The notes under the pieces are model-generated. The model was not told the DNA's origin. It worked only from the letters and a program-made list of their open reading frames with translations, and ran no database searches. From Talaromyces rugulosus (Eukaryota > Ascomycota > Eurotiomycetes > Eurotiales > Trichocomaceae), in assembly GCF_013368755.1 (NCBI RefSeq), contig NC_049562.1, forward strand, positions 3,596,001-3,660,000: 64,000 bases of DNA. Direction: 5' to 3'. Shown in pieces: positions 12,101 to 23,227 of the stretch. Each line of letters opens with the position of its first letter. The first letter of the stretch is position 1. The position numbers were made by a program, and so were the translations under genes.

Positions 12101-13789
12101 CACGGTGGAAATATGGGATCGCTTCGTGAGGCTGTTTCGGCCTCGGCGGAGAAGGCCTCCTTGATGGAAAGACATCTTGAAGAAGAGCGTGAGCGTCGAG
12201 AAGGACTGGAGCGCAAACTTTTGCAGCTAAGAGCCGATCACGAAGAACGAACCGCAGAACTGGAGACGGCCAGTCGTAGGCTCAAGGATGCCGAGGAGCT
12301 AGCAGAGACTCATGCGCGCGAGGCAGAGAGCCATAAACTAGCCTTCATTTCTGGCCTTGATCGTGCATCTTCCTTTGATTCAGAGAGCTCGATGAGATCA
12401 ATTACAGACCAGCGCGTGGTGTCTCTACAATCTCAACTTGATAAAGCTCATGAACTTGCCAAAGTCAACCAGGCTGCTGCTGATGACGCTGCCGAAAAGT
12501 TGAGGAGGGCAGAGGAACGCATCGCAGGCCTGGAAGCATACCAGGAGCAAGTGAGTCGTGAAGGCCTTCAACTTCGCAGGCAACTTCAGACTGCTCTCAG
12601 AGACAGTCAATCGACTGCGACGGAGAACAAGGACCTCAAGTCACAACTTGAAAGCCAGCAGCGTGACACCAGTGCCTTGGCCATTCAACACGGAGCTCTC
12701 AAAGATCTTCTCGGCGAAAGAGGGGTTCAAGCGACAGACACCCGACGATCACCACTACTGGACTCACCAGGCTCGCGTTTTGGGACTCCCGAGCAGACTC
12801 GTCTCCGTGAACTAGAACAGCAACTTCAGGCCAGCCTGAAGGCCCACGATGAGACCAAGGTTTCTTTTGAGTCGCGTGAACAAGAAGCCGATCGTGCGTA
12901 TCGAGAAAAGTTGGAGCAGCTTGAGAACGATTATCAATCGGCTGTTCACTATGTAAAGGGAACGGAGAAGATGCTGAAACGAATGAAGGATGAAGTAGAC
13001 AAGTACCGTGTCTACACCAACAAGCTACAAGGTGAACTGGAGACCGCGCAAAAGGCTCTTGAGCAGTCTGCCGGCTCTAAGTCCTCTGCCGAGTGGGAAA
13101 GCGAACGTGATGAGCTGCAGAAGTCACTTTCTGACCTTGAGAGCAATATGAGTTCCTCAATCGCCAGCCTCGAAAGCCAAATTTCTCAGCTGAAAGAAGA
13201 TCTTAGTGCAGCCGAGACCTCACGTGATAGTTCCCAATCTGCACACGAAGAGGCCAAGCGAGAACTCATTGCCGCAGCAGAAAGAACTCGTGGAGAACTC
13301 GAGCAGCTGAAGCAAGAAAATTCTCTTTTGGAGTCTCGGGCTGTGCATGCCGAACAGAAGGTCTCAATGCTTCTCGACCAGATGGTCACTTCAGTCGATA
13401 ACCATCGACGTCAATCACAACATGGCCAAAACCTCAACCCGATTTCTCGAAGTCACAGTACTGCATCTACAGCGACAATCAGCGGTCGTCCGCGAGGCGA
13501 CAGCAACATCTCCCGTGACGACTCGTTTCTAAACAATCGGAGTTCGATGGCCTTAGATTCGCTTGCCAGTGAGCTAGATGCTCTCCGCAACCATTGGGAG
13601 AGCAACAATCGTAATAACCATCGATTGAGCTCCACTTTCGATCTCGACCAGACCCCAACTAAGGAAACGCATGATGGAACCGACTTGAGCGAAAGCGTGA
13701 CCAACTGGAGACGTCGGCTGGAGGAAGAAGAGATTCGCAACAGCAGTCTCAATGCCGACAGAGCCGAGTCTGGCAGCAACATGATCTGA
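9162..13789 (+). CDS. Kelch-repeat, coiled-coil cell-polarity protein (Tea1/KelA type)
   Basis: This protein probably marks growth sites at the microtubule-delivered cell end, as Tea1 does in fission yeast and KelA/TeaR-pathway proteins do in Aspergillus hyphae. Exons are 9162-9413, 9489-9885, 9942-10224 and 10282-13789, giving 1479 aa. A kelch propeller fills about residues 95-410 (repeats with GG followed by W/Y motifs: YMMGGLVEG, FIVFGGDT, LYVFGGQVEG, YLFGGTNGV, MYVFGGRNDEG). A Ser/Pro/Thr-rich linker spans about 420-660. A long coiled coil rich in E/K/Q/L covers about 670-1350. The ATG sits in an ideal context (CACCATGG). Tea1 in S. pombe is shorter, and the extra length is mostly linker and coiled coil. 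Family assignment is strong; exact orthology (Tea1 versus Tea3) is inference. Confidence 0.9.
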
Positions 13790-15840
13790 GATCCTCCCCA
13801 GAAGATATAGAATGGGTCTCTTCTACCTTTTGAGTTTGCCATACTGGTTTGGCTTGTACTTCTATACCCTTTGACGAACATTTTTCTGGGCATGAGTTAT
13901 TCGTCGGATGTAAAGACAGATACCATGTTCCGACGATATGATATCTATTTGTATTCATCTCTACGCACACGATATTGCGTTGTTTTCTCCCGTTTCTGCT
14001 CTTGTTAACCCTTGCTTTGTCTACATGCGTTTCATTTTGGTATTGCCATTTTCGCAACGATATCTCGATATCAGTCTTTGAGCGCCTGATGAATATGATG
14101 TGAAACGCTGCCTGCATCGAAGTCTGTTTGAATCTCTTTTTGCTCGCGATGTTGTGTGCGCTGCACGAAAAAAAAAAAGGTTTGTATTATTTTCGCAACA
14201 TCTTCCCATCTCATCCATTCAAAATCATGCCTGAAAATGGTTCTCGATTATTGGGGTGGACCTGGAGATCTTTTTTTTTCTTTTTAAATTAATTGATGCT
14301 GGCACAATATGTTTTCTTTTTCTGTTTCCCTTTTTCGTATTCTTGTTTGGTCTATTCTGGTTTGTTTTTTTCCTTCTCTTCTCCGCTTCAATACCACCTA
14401 GCATATAGTTACTATTGAATTGGTACATTTTTTTATCACCCGAGGTGGTCTATTATCATCAGAGATTCTCAAGCTATAGAGATATGCAAGAAAATTTGCT
14501 GTAATTTTGCAGATGTTAAGTCAACAATACGGGAACTTGGTAGTGGCTCGGACCGTTAAAACACCATTTTGAGCCCTTTTGGGGCTATTCAATTCAAAAC
14601 TGTATTCTATTTTTAAAGATACCCGATGTCTTAAAGCAATATAATAAATAACTTTGTTTGGTCTCATCTTTGAGTGCAGGAACCTTTTAAGCCAATAAGG
14701 TGCAATACACATCAAAAGCAAGAATGGACTTTGTAAATAGTTGTAGAAATACCGTGTTTATTTCCCTAAGCTACTTTTGACAAATAACAAATTCCATGTT
14801 TGTTTGTTCAGCTTCTGTGAGCTTTTGTCGGTCTTTTGGTTCTTTTTGAGGGCTAGCAATTGACCAATGTCTTCAGAAATATAGACCACCCGTTCAAGGA
14901 AATGTTCAATATAAAATTTCAATCGGTATCTTTTGTTTATCCAATGTTCATGTTTGTATTATTGACGAGATTGGATTCTCAAGTAAATCGTCGATAGTCA
15001 GGAATTTCTTGCCATGGCTAATTTTGCTACACTCCAGAAATGGTGTTTTCGATTTATTTATTTTTTCTCAAACATCGTGGACCGACCCCCTTTTTGTACG
15101 ATCTTTGGAATCTGGATAGGTAGCAACCGAAGTCGGAGCTTACCAAGGTACCAAGGTTTTCAATCGGCAACTGGTGTGTCCGGATAATTCTGAAGTAACC
15201 AGTCAGGTAATTAACGGTCAGCGGCGAGGTATCGATGTGCATTTTATCTTAAGCAGAGAAGAGAAGTAAAGAGCATGGGTAGGGAAAAAAGAGAAAGAGA
15301 GACAGAAGAGAGACCAGACCCTGCTGCCTTTTCTTCTAACTCATACTTCTCATGCAGAAGCTCATGGTGCCTATTCAGAGATCTTCTTCCATGCCGACGT
15401 CATATAAAATCCTAATTACTAGGTACATGTTTATAAATGAGAGAGCATAGCCCCTAGTTATTGCTACATCCAGCGGATATTGTATCCGCATTCTAGTGTC
15501 AACATCCAAAAACGGAAATTTATAACAACATTAGGATTTCTTTCCCGAAAAGCCAGATATTAGCAGCATTGGATTGTCACTATTCAGAAGAGTTCGATCG
15601 GAAAATAAAAATAAGAATTATCATTAGAGAAAAGACAGTATGAAGTAAAGCTATTTATCCGAATGATAATAATGAACTACGTAGCAACATTGAAGTAATA
15701 ACTTTTTTCCGGTGTCAAGAGCGCGATAACATGATTTTTGAGCAGATTCATTCTCGAAGAAACGAAGAAACCGAATTTTCCACAGGATATTCCTGCTGCC
15801 AATGGCTCCCCCTCTTTGTTTTACTGGTGAATATTTCGTC
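13790..15840. other. Convergent intergenic region, no gene seen
   Basis: Two kilobases lie between two convergent genes. The tract is AT-rich with T-runs (around 14270-14290 and 14345-14375) and no frame with recognisable protein content. It must hold the 3' UTRs and terminators of both neighbours. I see no RNA gene or repeat family here. Confidence 0.55.
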
Positions 15841-17985
15841 TCAAGACAGAGAATCACTAGAGCTACTGTGATCACGAGTCAGAGTAGATTGACGTTGCAC
15901 ACTGAGCATGAAATCCGACGCAAAACGTGTCGTCTGCAATCGCCATTGCCGAGCACACGGGTCATTGTCGAAAAAGCTGCGCCGGCCACCATATCGTGGT
16001 TCACAGCACGAGTCACTGACAGGGTCCAGGTCAGCAAAGCCGAGGCTTTTGCAGGTCTGTTTTCCACTCTTGTATGTGCGCGAGTAAGAGTACAAGTTTC
16101 CCATGACTCTTTTAAACATATCGCAAGCCTGCACTGCCCCTGCTTCCTCGTTGTTGACATTCAATACCTTGTCCAACTCATGACTAAGTCTTTGTCCAAA
16201 CTCAGGAGGTAAATCATCTTGTAGATTATTGCCCTGATGAAACCAGTCCTCGGCTTCTAACACTCTTTCGTAGTAAACCCCGGTATGGGATGCACTGGAA
16301 ATCCATGGAGCCGGCGGACCAAAGCCGGAGAAATCAAGACCCGGGGGAGGGCGTGACCTTTTTGAGATTTCACCTTTGACATCTTTTCTCTCTGTCAATA
16401 GAATGTTCTCAAAAAGTTGAGCGAGTCTAGACCCTGGCACTCTGATCCTTTTCGGTCCCTGCTGAAAATCTTTCCATGTTGCCTCGGTGGAAATATTGGC
16501 TAGTTCTTTCTCGCGGCTCTCTTCGGAAGCAAAGATGTCTTTCTCGTATTTGTTTACCAGTGGTGCATACGGTTTGACAGAAGAGCGATCACGCTGGTGA
16601 GATGGCGATCGTGGTTGACTAGGAACGCCATCATTCGGTTCCGGTGCGAAGGGGTCTTCGAGATCAAAAATGTCTCTTTCGGGGCGAGAGGAGGTCTTTG
16701 GAACACCATTTAAGAACGAGTTAAGTTCGGCACTTTCGTCATGAATTTCTGTATCATCTAGCGAAAATTTCCTCATTTCCCGACTATCATCCCCTATACT
16801 AGGTGGTCCGATATGCCCAGGTCTAGCTATTGTCATTGAAGAATTTCCATCGCGAGCTTTAGAAAGAGAATGATGCTCTTCAGAAGTTCTTTCAGATGAA
16901 ATATTTGCGTCGGCCAATGAAAATTTTGGCGGCGGTGCTGCAAGTTTAGGCGAATTAGTATGCAGGATAGATTGAGGCGAAAATTCCAGATGAGAGCTAG
17001 GACTCTGAGACAACGGCTGAGATGGACTGTAAAATTTTTCTTCTGCATTGTCAGATCCTAGAAAGTCCATCTGAGGGGAGTCTGGGGCTTGATCGTGTCG
17101 AGGTGTCTGAGGCTGATCCTTGACTGAAATCTCTTGCTCGGGACGGCATATCACTTGCTCAGGGGTAGATGGTGGATCTTGATGCTGAAATTGTTGAGTA
17201 TCTTGAACCAAATCATGGGAATCCTCTTCAGATTTTGGGTGACTCAACTCCTTACACTCGAGTGCGATTCTTTTCAAGGGTGTGTCGGAACCAGAGTATG
17301 GCAAATTGTACTCCTTGATTTGCTGCTCGTTGCCTTGTTTCTTGTCAACTTCATATTCAGCTAATTTTGAGCACATTGTTTTCTCTTGCTGCTTGGTGGG
17401 ACTCATATCATGCAGCGCAAAGCGATTTCTTGATCTGTTTTGTCGTCTCCTGTTTAGGCTCTTTCCAGGTGAAGGACTTCGCATCATTGGATAGTTGGTA
17501 GGCATTGCAGGCATCATGGGGTAGTAGCCCATCTGGCCAGGATACATTTGCTGGTAGTAATTCATTCCCTGATACATTGGATACTGATAGTCTGGAATTT
17601 GATATGAGGCAGCGCCATGACCATAATAAGGAAGAGACGGGCTCCTGAGCTGCGTCTGGTGATATGCAGGGCTTGGGGAAGCATTTGGCGGAAAGTAACG
17701 ATCAACAGGGCGATGAGGGCGTCTGAAGGCCTCTCCAGTTCCAGAAGCTTGCTCATTCGCTCTGTCCTCCTGGGGAAAGGGCTTCCAAGACTTGGAGCCC
17801 TTGTTGTTTGTCTGGCTGCGTATTGTAAAATCGCCAAGGGAGACTGGCTGGGCAGACGGCAATTCGCTCATATCACTCAGTTCGCCGCTCATGATTCTCG
17901 CTCGCGCCGCGTTTGCAGCGTTCAATTCGGCTGCCCTGGCCTGTGAGGTCAGGGAGGGCCCCAGCAGAGCCATGTTGGATGACAT
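15841..17985 (-). CDS. Unrecognised fungal protein with conserved-looking C-terminus
   Basis: A single open frame of 714 aa. I do not recognise the family. The N-terminus (1-45) is Ala-rich and possibly helical (LTSQARAAELNAANAARAR). Residues about 100-170 are rich in Tyr, Met, Pro and Gln (YQGMNYYQQMYPGQMGYYPM), followed by a short Arg-rich patch (NRRRQNRSRNRF). The middle is Ser/Pro/Glu-rich and probably disordered. The last 150 residues look more ordered (RLAQLFENILLTERKDVKG, PPGLDFSGFGPPAPW, QACDMFKRVMGNLYSYSRTY). The YQMP-rich and Arg-rich segments resemble those of RNA-associated proteins, but this is weak inference. A 5'UTR intron (18044-17987, GTGAGT...CACAG) ends one base before the ATG, which supports this start. 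Confidence 0.75.
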   Translation of the reverse strand: MSSNMALLGPSLTSQARAAELNAANAARARIMSGELSDMSELPSAQPVSLGDFTIRSQTNNKGSKSWKPFPQEDRANEQASGTGEAFRRPHRPVDRYFPPNASPSPAYHQTQLRSPSLPYYGHGAASYQIPDYQYPMYQGMNYYQQMYPGQMGYYPMMPAMPTNYPMMRSPSPGKSLNRRRQNRSRNRFALHDMSPTKQQEKTMCSKLAEYEVDKKQGNEQQIKEYNLPYSGSDTPLKRIALECKELSHPKSEEDSHDLVQDTQQFQHQDPPSTPEQVICRPEQEISVKDQPQTPRHDQAPDSPQMDFLGSDNAEEKFYSPSQPLSQSPSSHLEFSPQSILHTNSPKLAAPPPKFSLADANISSERTSEEHHSLSKARDGNSSMTIARPGHIGPPSIGDDSREMRKFSLDDTEIHDESAELNSFLNGVPKTSSRPERDIFDLEDPFAPEPNDGVPSQPRSPSHQRDRSSVKPYAPLVNKYEKDIFASEESREKELANISTEATWKDFQQGPKRIRVPGSRLAQLFENILLTERKDVKGEISKRSRPPPGLDFSGFGPPAPWISSASHTGVYYERVLEAEDWFHQGNNLQDDLPPEFGQRLSHELDKVLNVNNEEAGAVQACDMFKRVMGNLYSYSRTYKSGKQTCKSLGFADLDPVSDSCCEPRYGGRRSFFDNDPCARQWRLQTTRFASDFMLSVQRQSTLTRDHSSSSDSLS

Positions 17986-17986
17986 G

Positions 17987-18044
17987 CTGTGTAGTAGGAC
18001 CGATTAGTTTGATGCGGTTAATTCTCTAAGGCTTGGAAACTCAC
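17987..18044 (-). other. 5'UTR intron of the unrecognised gene
   Basis: On the minus strand a 58-nt segment with donor GTGAGT, a CTAATC-type branch word and acceptor CACAG ends one nucleotide upstream of the start codon. This is inferred from splice motifs only. Confidence 0.5.
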
Positions 18045-18699
18045 TTGAATTAAATTGGAAGAATAAAGGTAAAAATATCAGATTTTCTTGGACGGGAGAC
18101 TTGAGATGAGAGGTGAGAATAGATGCAAGCGCGCCACTCAGCTCCAGAGGAACCTCCCCCCTAAGCAGATAAAAATTAGCAGAAATCCAGACGTACAGGT
18201 GACTGCTACTGCATTTGAATGTCGCTTTGTGCGAAGGAGATTGGGCTCAAGATGCGAGGCATGCAAAGTCTTTTGGCGAGTAGGTTAGCAGGAGAGGGAG
18301 AGAGGGAAGAAAAGAAAGAAAGAAAAAAGGGAAGGAGCTCCTCCATCCTCCCATCAGCGCGCAGCATCATCTCATCCAGCTCTTTTTCTGCCAGGCGGGC
18401 AGCCCTGCTGTTTCATGACGGTCCAGACTGCAACTTTGTGCACTATCATCCATAACATGCAGCATGTTGAATCACAAAGTTATTTCAACATTGAAGCTGC
18501 ACAATCACGCAGTTCAGAGCTCATATTTAAAGCTGAAACATACATATCTCACAGTGCCAAATATTGTTAGATTTACGGAACATATCTATCAATCGATATA
18601 TTGGCTTCCCCAGAGGCATCGATTTTCGATTTTAAATATGTATAAAACAACAGTTAAGTACTGACAACGGGGTTTGCAAACGATCATCTCAACGACTGG
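18045..18699. other. Intergenic spacer, no gene seen
   Basis: This holds the promoter of the upstream minus-strand gene and the 3' flank of the parvulin gene. A purine-rich tract (GA/GAA runs) lies near 18290-18335. Nothing else recognisable. Confidence 0.5.
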
Positions 18700-19267
18700 C
18701 TACTTTCTGCCCTCCACCATGATTATATGATACCCAAAACTAGTCTTGACCTCAGCGTAATTTGGACTCGCCGTCGTACTAGGCTCGAGATCATATGCCA
18801 CCTTTTCAAAGTCACCGTGCAGACTGCCTCGAACCTTCCAGCCTAGCGATCCTCCTACGAAGCCAGCCCATGTCAGCAAGAACGAGTGTTTTAGTTGCAA
18901 GGAAATTTTTGAAAAAAAAGTAAGATGGTTTACCTTGTCTAGCCTTGTCTTCCGAGAGCTCTCGAGCTACTTCGTCAAACTTGGACCCATTGCGGAGCTT
19001 TTCTAGGGCTTCTTCTTTTTTGGAATGTTTTTCACACTGATGGACGTGTTAGAGGTATACTTGAAAAAAAAGAAGGTAACACAGCAGATATCGATAATAT
19101 CCATAACGTGTATTACAAGACTTGCTCAAAAAAGTAATACTCACTAGAATGTGTCGGACATTGATCGAGGTGGCAGCCTTCAAGCCTTTGCCTCCTTTGC
19201 CCTTGTCATCGGCGTCCGAGGTATCCTTCGCTTTCCCCTTTCCTCCCTTGGCGTCTTTTTTGGCCAT
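18700..19267 (-). CDS. Parvulin-type peptidyl-prolyl isomerase (Pin4/Par14)
   Basis: Par14-class parvulins catalyse cis-trans isomerisation of peptidyl-prolyl bonds and are linked to ribosome biogenesis and chromatin. Three exons (19267-19145, 19036-18934, 18854-18700) give 126 aa, the normal size. A basic Lys/Gly-rich N-terminus (1-30, [15 protein letters not shown]) precedes the PPIase domain: [44 protein letters not shown], and the terminal [12 protein letters not shown] with the conserved His. No WW domain is present, which separates it from Ess1/Pin1. The first intron is 108 nt. It shares a 224-bp divergent promoter with the ALKBH6-like gene. Confidence 0.93.
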
Positions 19268-19491
19268 CGGGAATGACTAGAAGTGTGTATTTTAAAGATG
19301 TGCTTCTCTAGTCGGTACTGAACAAAGACAAGTGTTGGCGGGGACGATAGGACTGTGGGGCACATTGTTCACTGTTTGGTGCCTGAGGCATTCGACTTCA
19401 CTGACGACCATTTTTGTCCTGTCGTTTGTGAACATCCCCCGCTTCCAACCACACCTATACAGCAAATACCACGTAAAAGAGAAATGTATCC
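19268..19491. promoter_or_regulatory. Short bidirectional promoter (parvulin / ALKBH6-like)
   Basis: Only 224 bp separate the two start codons, so both 5' UTRs and core promoters must lie here. Inference from gene arrangement; no specific site is claimed. Confidence 0.6.
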
Positions 19492-20272
19492 ATGGCGACA
19501 AGCTCTGATCTGGAAGCAGCGAGAATCGCGAGGCTGCCAGACACTGCATATTACATACCTGACTTCGTTACATTAGAAGAGGAGGTGAAGCTACTGCAAA
19601 AGGCGCGTTCTTTCAAACCACTTGTTATCTTGAGCGTTTGTTAACAATTGACTACAGATAAATTCTGTCCCTCTGCCGCGCTGGACTCAGTTGTCCCATC
19701 GGCGACTGCAGACGTGGCCATCAACGCTGACCAAAACCAACACACTGCTGGCTGCGTCGTTGCCTGCATGGCTTCATGAGTCAATTGTCTCTCCACGACT
19801 GGACACCCTGGGTTGTTTCGCAGGCTCGCCGCATCAAACGCCAAACCATGTCCTCATCAACGAGTATCGGCCAGGGCAAGGGATAATGCCGCATGAAGAC
19901 GGATCGGCTTACTACCCGCTCGTGGCGACGGTCAGTTTGGGGGCACCGATTGTCTTGGATCTCTACGAGAAGGGTCCTGATAATGATGAGAAGGTAAACA
20001 GGAATCCGGCATTCCGGATCCTACAGGAACCTCGGAGTCTGTTGATCACGACCAATGAGCTGTATACGCAGTATCTACATGGAATCGCAGAACGACTGAC
20101 GGACGAGGACTTGGGGGTTGACAGTATCGCCAACTGGGAAATGCTGGGAGATACGCAGCCGTACCGTAACTCGTCCTACGAACGACAGACGAGGGTCAGT
20201 TTGACCTACCGCGACGTGCTCAAGGTCGCCAAGGTAGGAAATTCAGTCAAGTTCTTGGCTACGGGGCGGTGA
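19492..20272 (+). CDS. ALKBH6-like Fe(II)/2-oxoglutarate dioxygenase (AlkB family)
   Basis: AlkB-family enzymes remove alkyl groups from nucleic acids using Fe(II) and 2-oxoglutarate; the substrate of the ALKBH6 branch is poorly known. Two exons (19492-19602, 19658-20272) give 241 aa. The N-terminus reads YYIPDFVTLEEEVKLLQK then INSVPLPRW, the typical ALKBH6 lead-in before the nucleotide-recognition lid (LSHRRLQTWP). The core is INEYRPGQGIMPHEDG with the metal ligands His116 and Asp118; the distal His is near 178 (YLHGI), and the 2OG-binding Arg motif is RVSLTYRD. The 55-nt intron has a GC donor (AAG then GCGCGT, acceptor CTACAG); no GT donor in the area gives both a usable length and the right frame. 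Its stop lies 6 bp from the stop of the convergent reductase gene. Confidence 0.92.
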
Positions 20273-20278
20273 GGCTTC

Positions 20279-21339
20279 TCAGTACAGCCCCGGCAGGAAT
20301 GTCCATTTCCCACGCACGCTGTCCTCGCCGAATTTTGTCTGGTACCACAATCTGCTGTTCCGCGCGGTGACACCTAGGTTGACAACAACGTAGAACAGGC
20401 CACAAAGGACTGTCTTGTTCACAAGTTCCCCTTCTGGAGCCGCGAGGATCGCGAGTGTAAGATAGATCACACACTCTGCCGTGTAGTGTGGAGATACTAT
20501 TCTAAAGAAGAGGGGATGAACGGGGACGGTGTATTCCTTCAACGATGCTAGGTAATGGTGACAATCGTGCTGCATGCCCGAAGCCATCAAGAACAGCGGG
20601 AAAAAGAATATCGTTTTCAGAGACGGGGCGACGCTGATTCGGAAGTCGTCGAGGGTAAGCGTTTTGGATGTAATTGCACCTGTATGATAGTTAGTCTTAG
20701 CAGAGAATTGACGTGACAAACAAATTTCACATACCGGAGCCTTCAACCCATACTGCCACTGTAATTCCCACGTAGAAAAACAGGCCGACGAACCAGTGCA
20801 CCACCCACATAGTAGACGAAGACGGTTTCGAATAGACCATGCTCTCGTACAGCCTGCGGCCACCCTGGATAGCGATCAACACTGAACATAGTAACACCCG
20901 ATGTACAGTCATTGACTTGTGCAAGTGCTCATCGCTTGTATTTGATACAAAGAACTGAAAAACAGGGCCGTTGGCCAGAAGCTGGCTTGCCCAAAACGCC
21001 GACGAGATCAGGGAAACGATGTAGTAATGGGCAAAGTATCGGTGCGGCACTCTCCATGTTGCCAAATAATCCAGGAACGAGGCTGTTGCGGGCTTGTCTT
21101 TTTGCTGAGAAGGAGGCAAGGCTCGAGGACCATAGTTGACGAAGCGGTTGTTCAAAACGGGAAGAGAATGGAATACGAGAGTCTGTCGACATGAGTGAGG
21201 CTTGTCAATATGCAGGCAGGCTACCAAATGAACCGAGAGAGTTGCGCACCGTACACGCAGCGAAGACAAAGCACATGCGAATGGCGTCGACAATGTCTAT
21301 GCCCAGGAGCGTCTCCAGAGAGAGATCGTTGGCCGCCAT
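20279..21339 (-). CDS. Polyprenol reductase, steroid 5-alpha-reductase family (Dfg10/SRD5A3)
   Basis: Dfg10/SRD5A3 takes part in the polyprenol-to-dolichol step in the ER membrane, supplying the lipid carrier for N-glycosylation and GPI anchors. Three exons (21339-21250, 21182-20735, 20679-20279) give 312 aa. Several hydrophobic helices are visible, among them CFVFAACTTLVFHSLP, HYYIVSLISSAFWASQLL and WFVGLFFYVGITVAVW. The C-terminal steroid-dehydrogenase signature is present: HDCHHYLASLK, VSPHYTAECVIYL, GVTARNSRLWYQTKFG and GKWTFLPGLY at the end. The gene is convergent with the dioxygenase gene, so transcripts from the two must overlap. The family call is secure; Dfg10 rather than another SRD5A member is inferred from length and the PHYTAE motif. 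Confidence 0.9.
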
Positions 21340-23227
21340 GTCTGGATCGTGGGCGGGGTCGTTGGCGAAGGTGCTGAAGACAAGGAGAGGAGAGGTAGGA
21401 GAGATGATGGCACTGGTTCCTTGGTTGGACTAGCTCGGCGGCTACATCTATACTACAAGTTCCCACTTCCCCAAGTAATACAGCACGTGATTGCTATTCA
21501 ATATGGATATTCATGTGATTGTTATTATTATTATGGTTCATATTCATCATCATTAAACTGTCGCTTATTCTCTAGGATTGAGTAACTACGTTTGTTAATG
21601 TCCAGCGAGGTAAACAACAGGCACGTGCAGTTTGCAGATGAGACTGGTAGCAAGCTCATGGCCACCCGGCAGTCGGCGATAAGGGCATGCTTTCTTTGTG
21701 TAAGAATAATAATAGTAATATATTTATATCTCTGTACGATAGCTACGTTAGCCAAGCTGTCTAGTTACTTAGCAGTAGCCAACTTCCCAGCAATTTCTGG
21801 TTACTGCACTAGGCCCAATACAGTTAGTATAGGACAACTGCTCTCGGCGACGATCGCGGCGACTGAACCAAGTCGAGCCAAGTCAAGTCAAGAAAAGAAG
21901 CGAATCACCTCCGAGCGTCCTCCCCCTGCAAAGCTGCTGTCGCTGCCAGCTGGTGTGACCATCGCGGTCCGGGAGCAGACTGCATCCGACATCGTGCACT
22001 GCAACAGCTAAGGTTTGGCATCCAATAGTCACTGCCAGAGTGTACGAAAGCGGCGGCGTGGATCGTCGCGCAACCAGACTCTGCGGTGGAGAGCGCCAGC
22101 GTCAGCGCCCCAAGCTGGTTGGACAGCTGTGTCAGCGTAGCTTTGCCTCCTATCTTTTATCGATTTGTTATGATTGTGCGATGGCGACCGGCACGGCGTT
22201 GTGCTGCTGCAAAGAGTCGTCCCAGCCCCAGAGCCACATTTCCGGATACGATACGGTCCAAGCCTGTCTCGAACGTTTGAAATTTCATCGCACATTCCTT
22301 TTCTGTTCCTTTTTCTCTTTCCTCTCTCTTTCCGACCGGCCGACAGAGAAAAAAACCGCTGTTGCTGCAAGATTGGCCACTCAGCAGCATGGTGGCGGGA
22401 CACAAAAAAGAGGAATGGAACCTCACTAGCTGAGAACAAGACGGATGGAAAATTTTTCTCGTTTTTTCTCTCTCTTGCGTTTTTTTCCCGCCATCGTGTG
22501 CGCATGCTGTGTGACGAGAATATGCGACTTGTAATAATACTACTAATCCACCTACTTATGAGCCTGTTTCCTGCCTGTGTGGCTAATCGCGAGCTGTGCT
22601 GAGCCGCCGGGCATGCTTAGCAGAGATGAAATGAACACACCACCAGCACGCCATTCTTGATAGCCCGTCGTCGCAATCCGCGAAAACAAACAACAACAAC
22701 AACAATAATAATAGAAATAAAAAAGCCAAAATTTAAAAAAAAAAAAAAAAAAAAAAGGCAAAATAAGCCATTGGACAACCAGCAGTCGGCCCCGGCGTGG
22801 CTGCGAATTAGCCCAGGCCAAGTAAGTAACAAGAGCAGCCGATCTTGCGACCGGCCGCGACTCCACCTCGACTTCTCTCGCGCGCCGTCGTCTCCTCTTC
22901 TTTCCCTCTCGCCTCCTGCCTTCTTCCCTGCCGCTTTCTCTCTTCACCCCAACAACACCAACCACCACAACACCCTCCACAACGCCAATAACCACGACAA
23001 CCATCTAAGCATTGGACTATTACTCCATATCCTGCTGCGCGCCACTACCCATCGCACCCTGCCAGCCACCGCCTCTGCTTGGGACGACCTCGAAAAATCC
23101 AAAAATCGAAATACTGACTATTCGTTCGTGGGCCTGATATCGTGTCGGCCTCGACTGCTCTCCTTCCATCGCCGCCACGGCAGCCCAACATGACGAGTTC
23201 ATACCAGTGCAGCCGCATTTTATCGCT
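21340..23227. other. Divergent intergenic region with long leader of the Hos4-like gene
   Basis: About 1.9 kb lies between divergent genes. The part before 22600 shows no coding signal. From about 22660 the sequence looks like a long leader: CAA repeats (22687-22710), a 22-A run (22735-22756), then C-rich sequence with CAACACC-type words up to 23010, and a short upstream ORF at 23190-23231. Confidence 0.55.

Noticed and set aside
21592..22011. 139-codon frame upstream of the Hos4-like gene
   Set aside because: Random-like composition and no recognisable domain; the hydrophobic stretch (VRIIIVIYLYLCTI) comes from AT-rich DNA.
23207..23227. Extended start of the Hos4-like protein (MQPHFIA...)
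   Set aside because: The upstream codon is GTG; the first ATG is at 23228.
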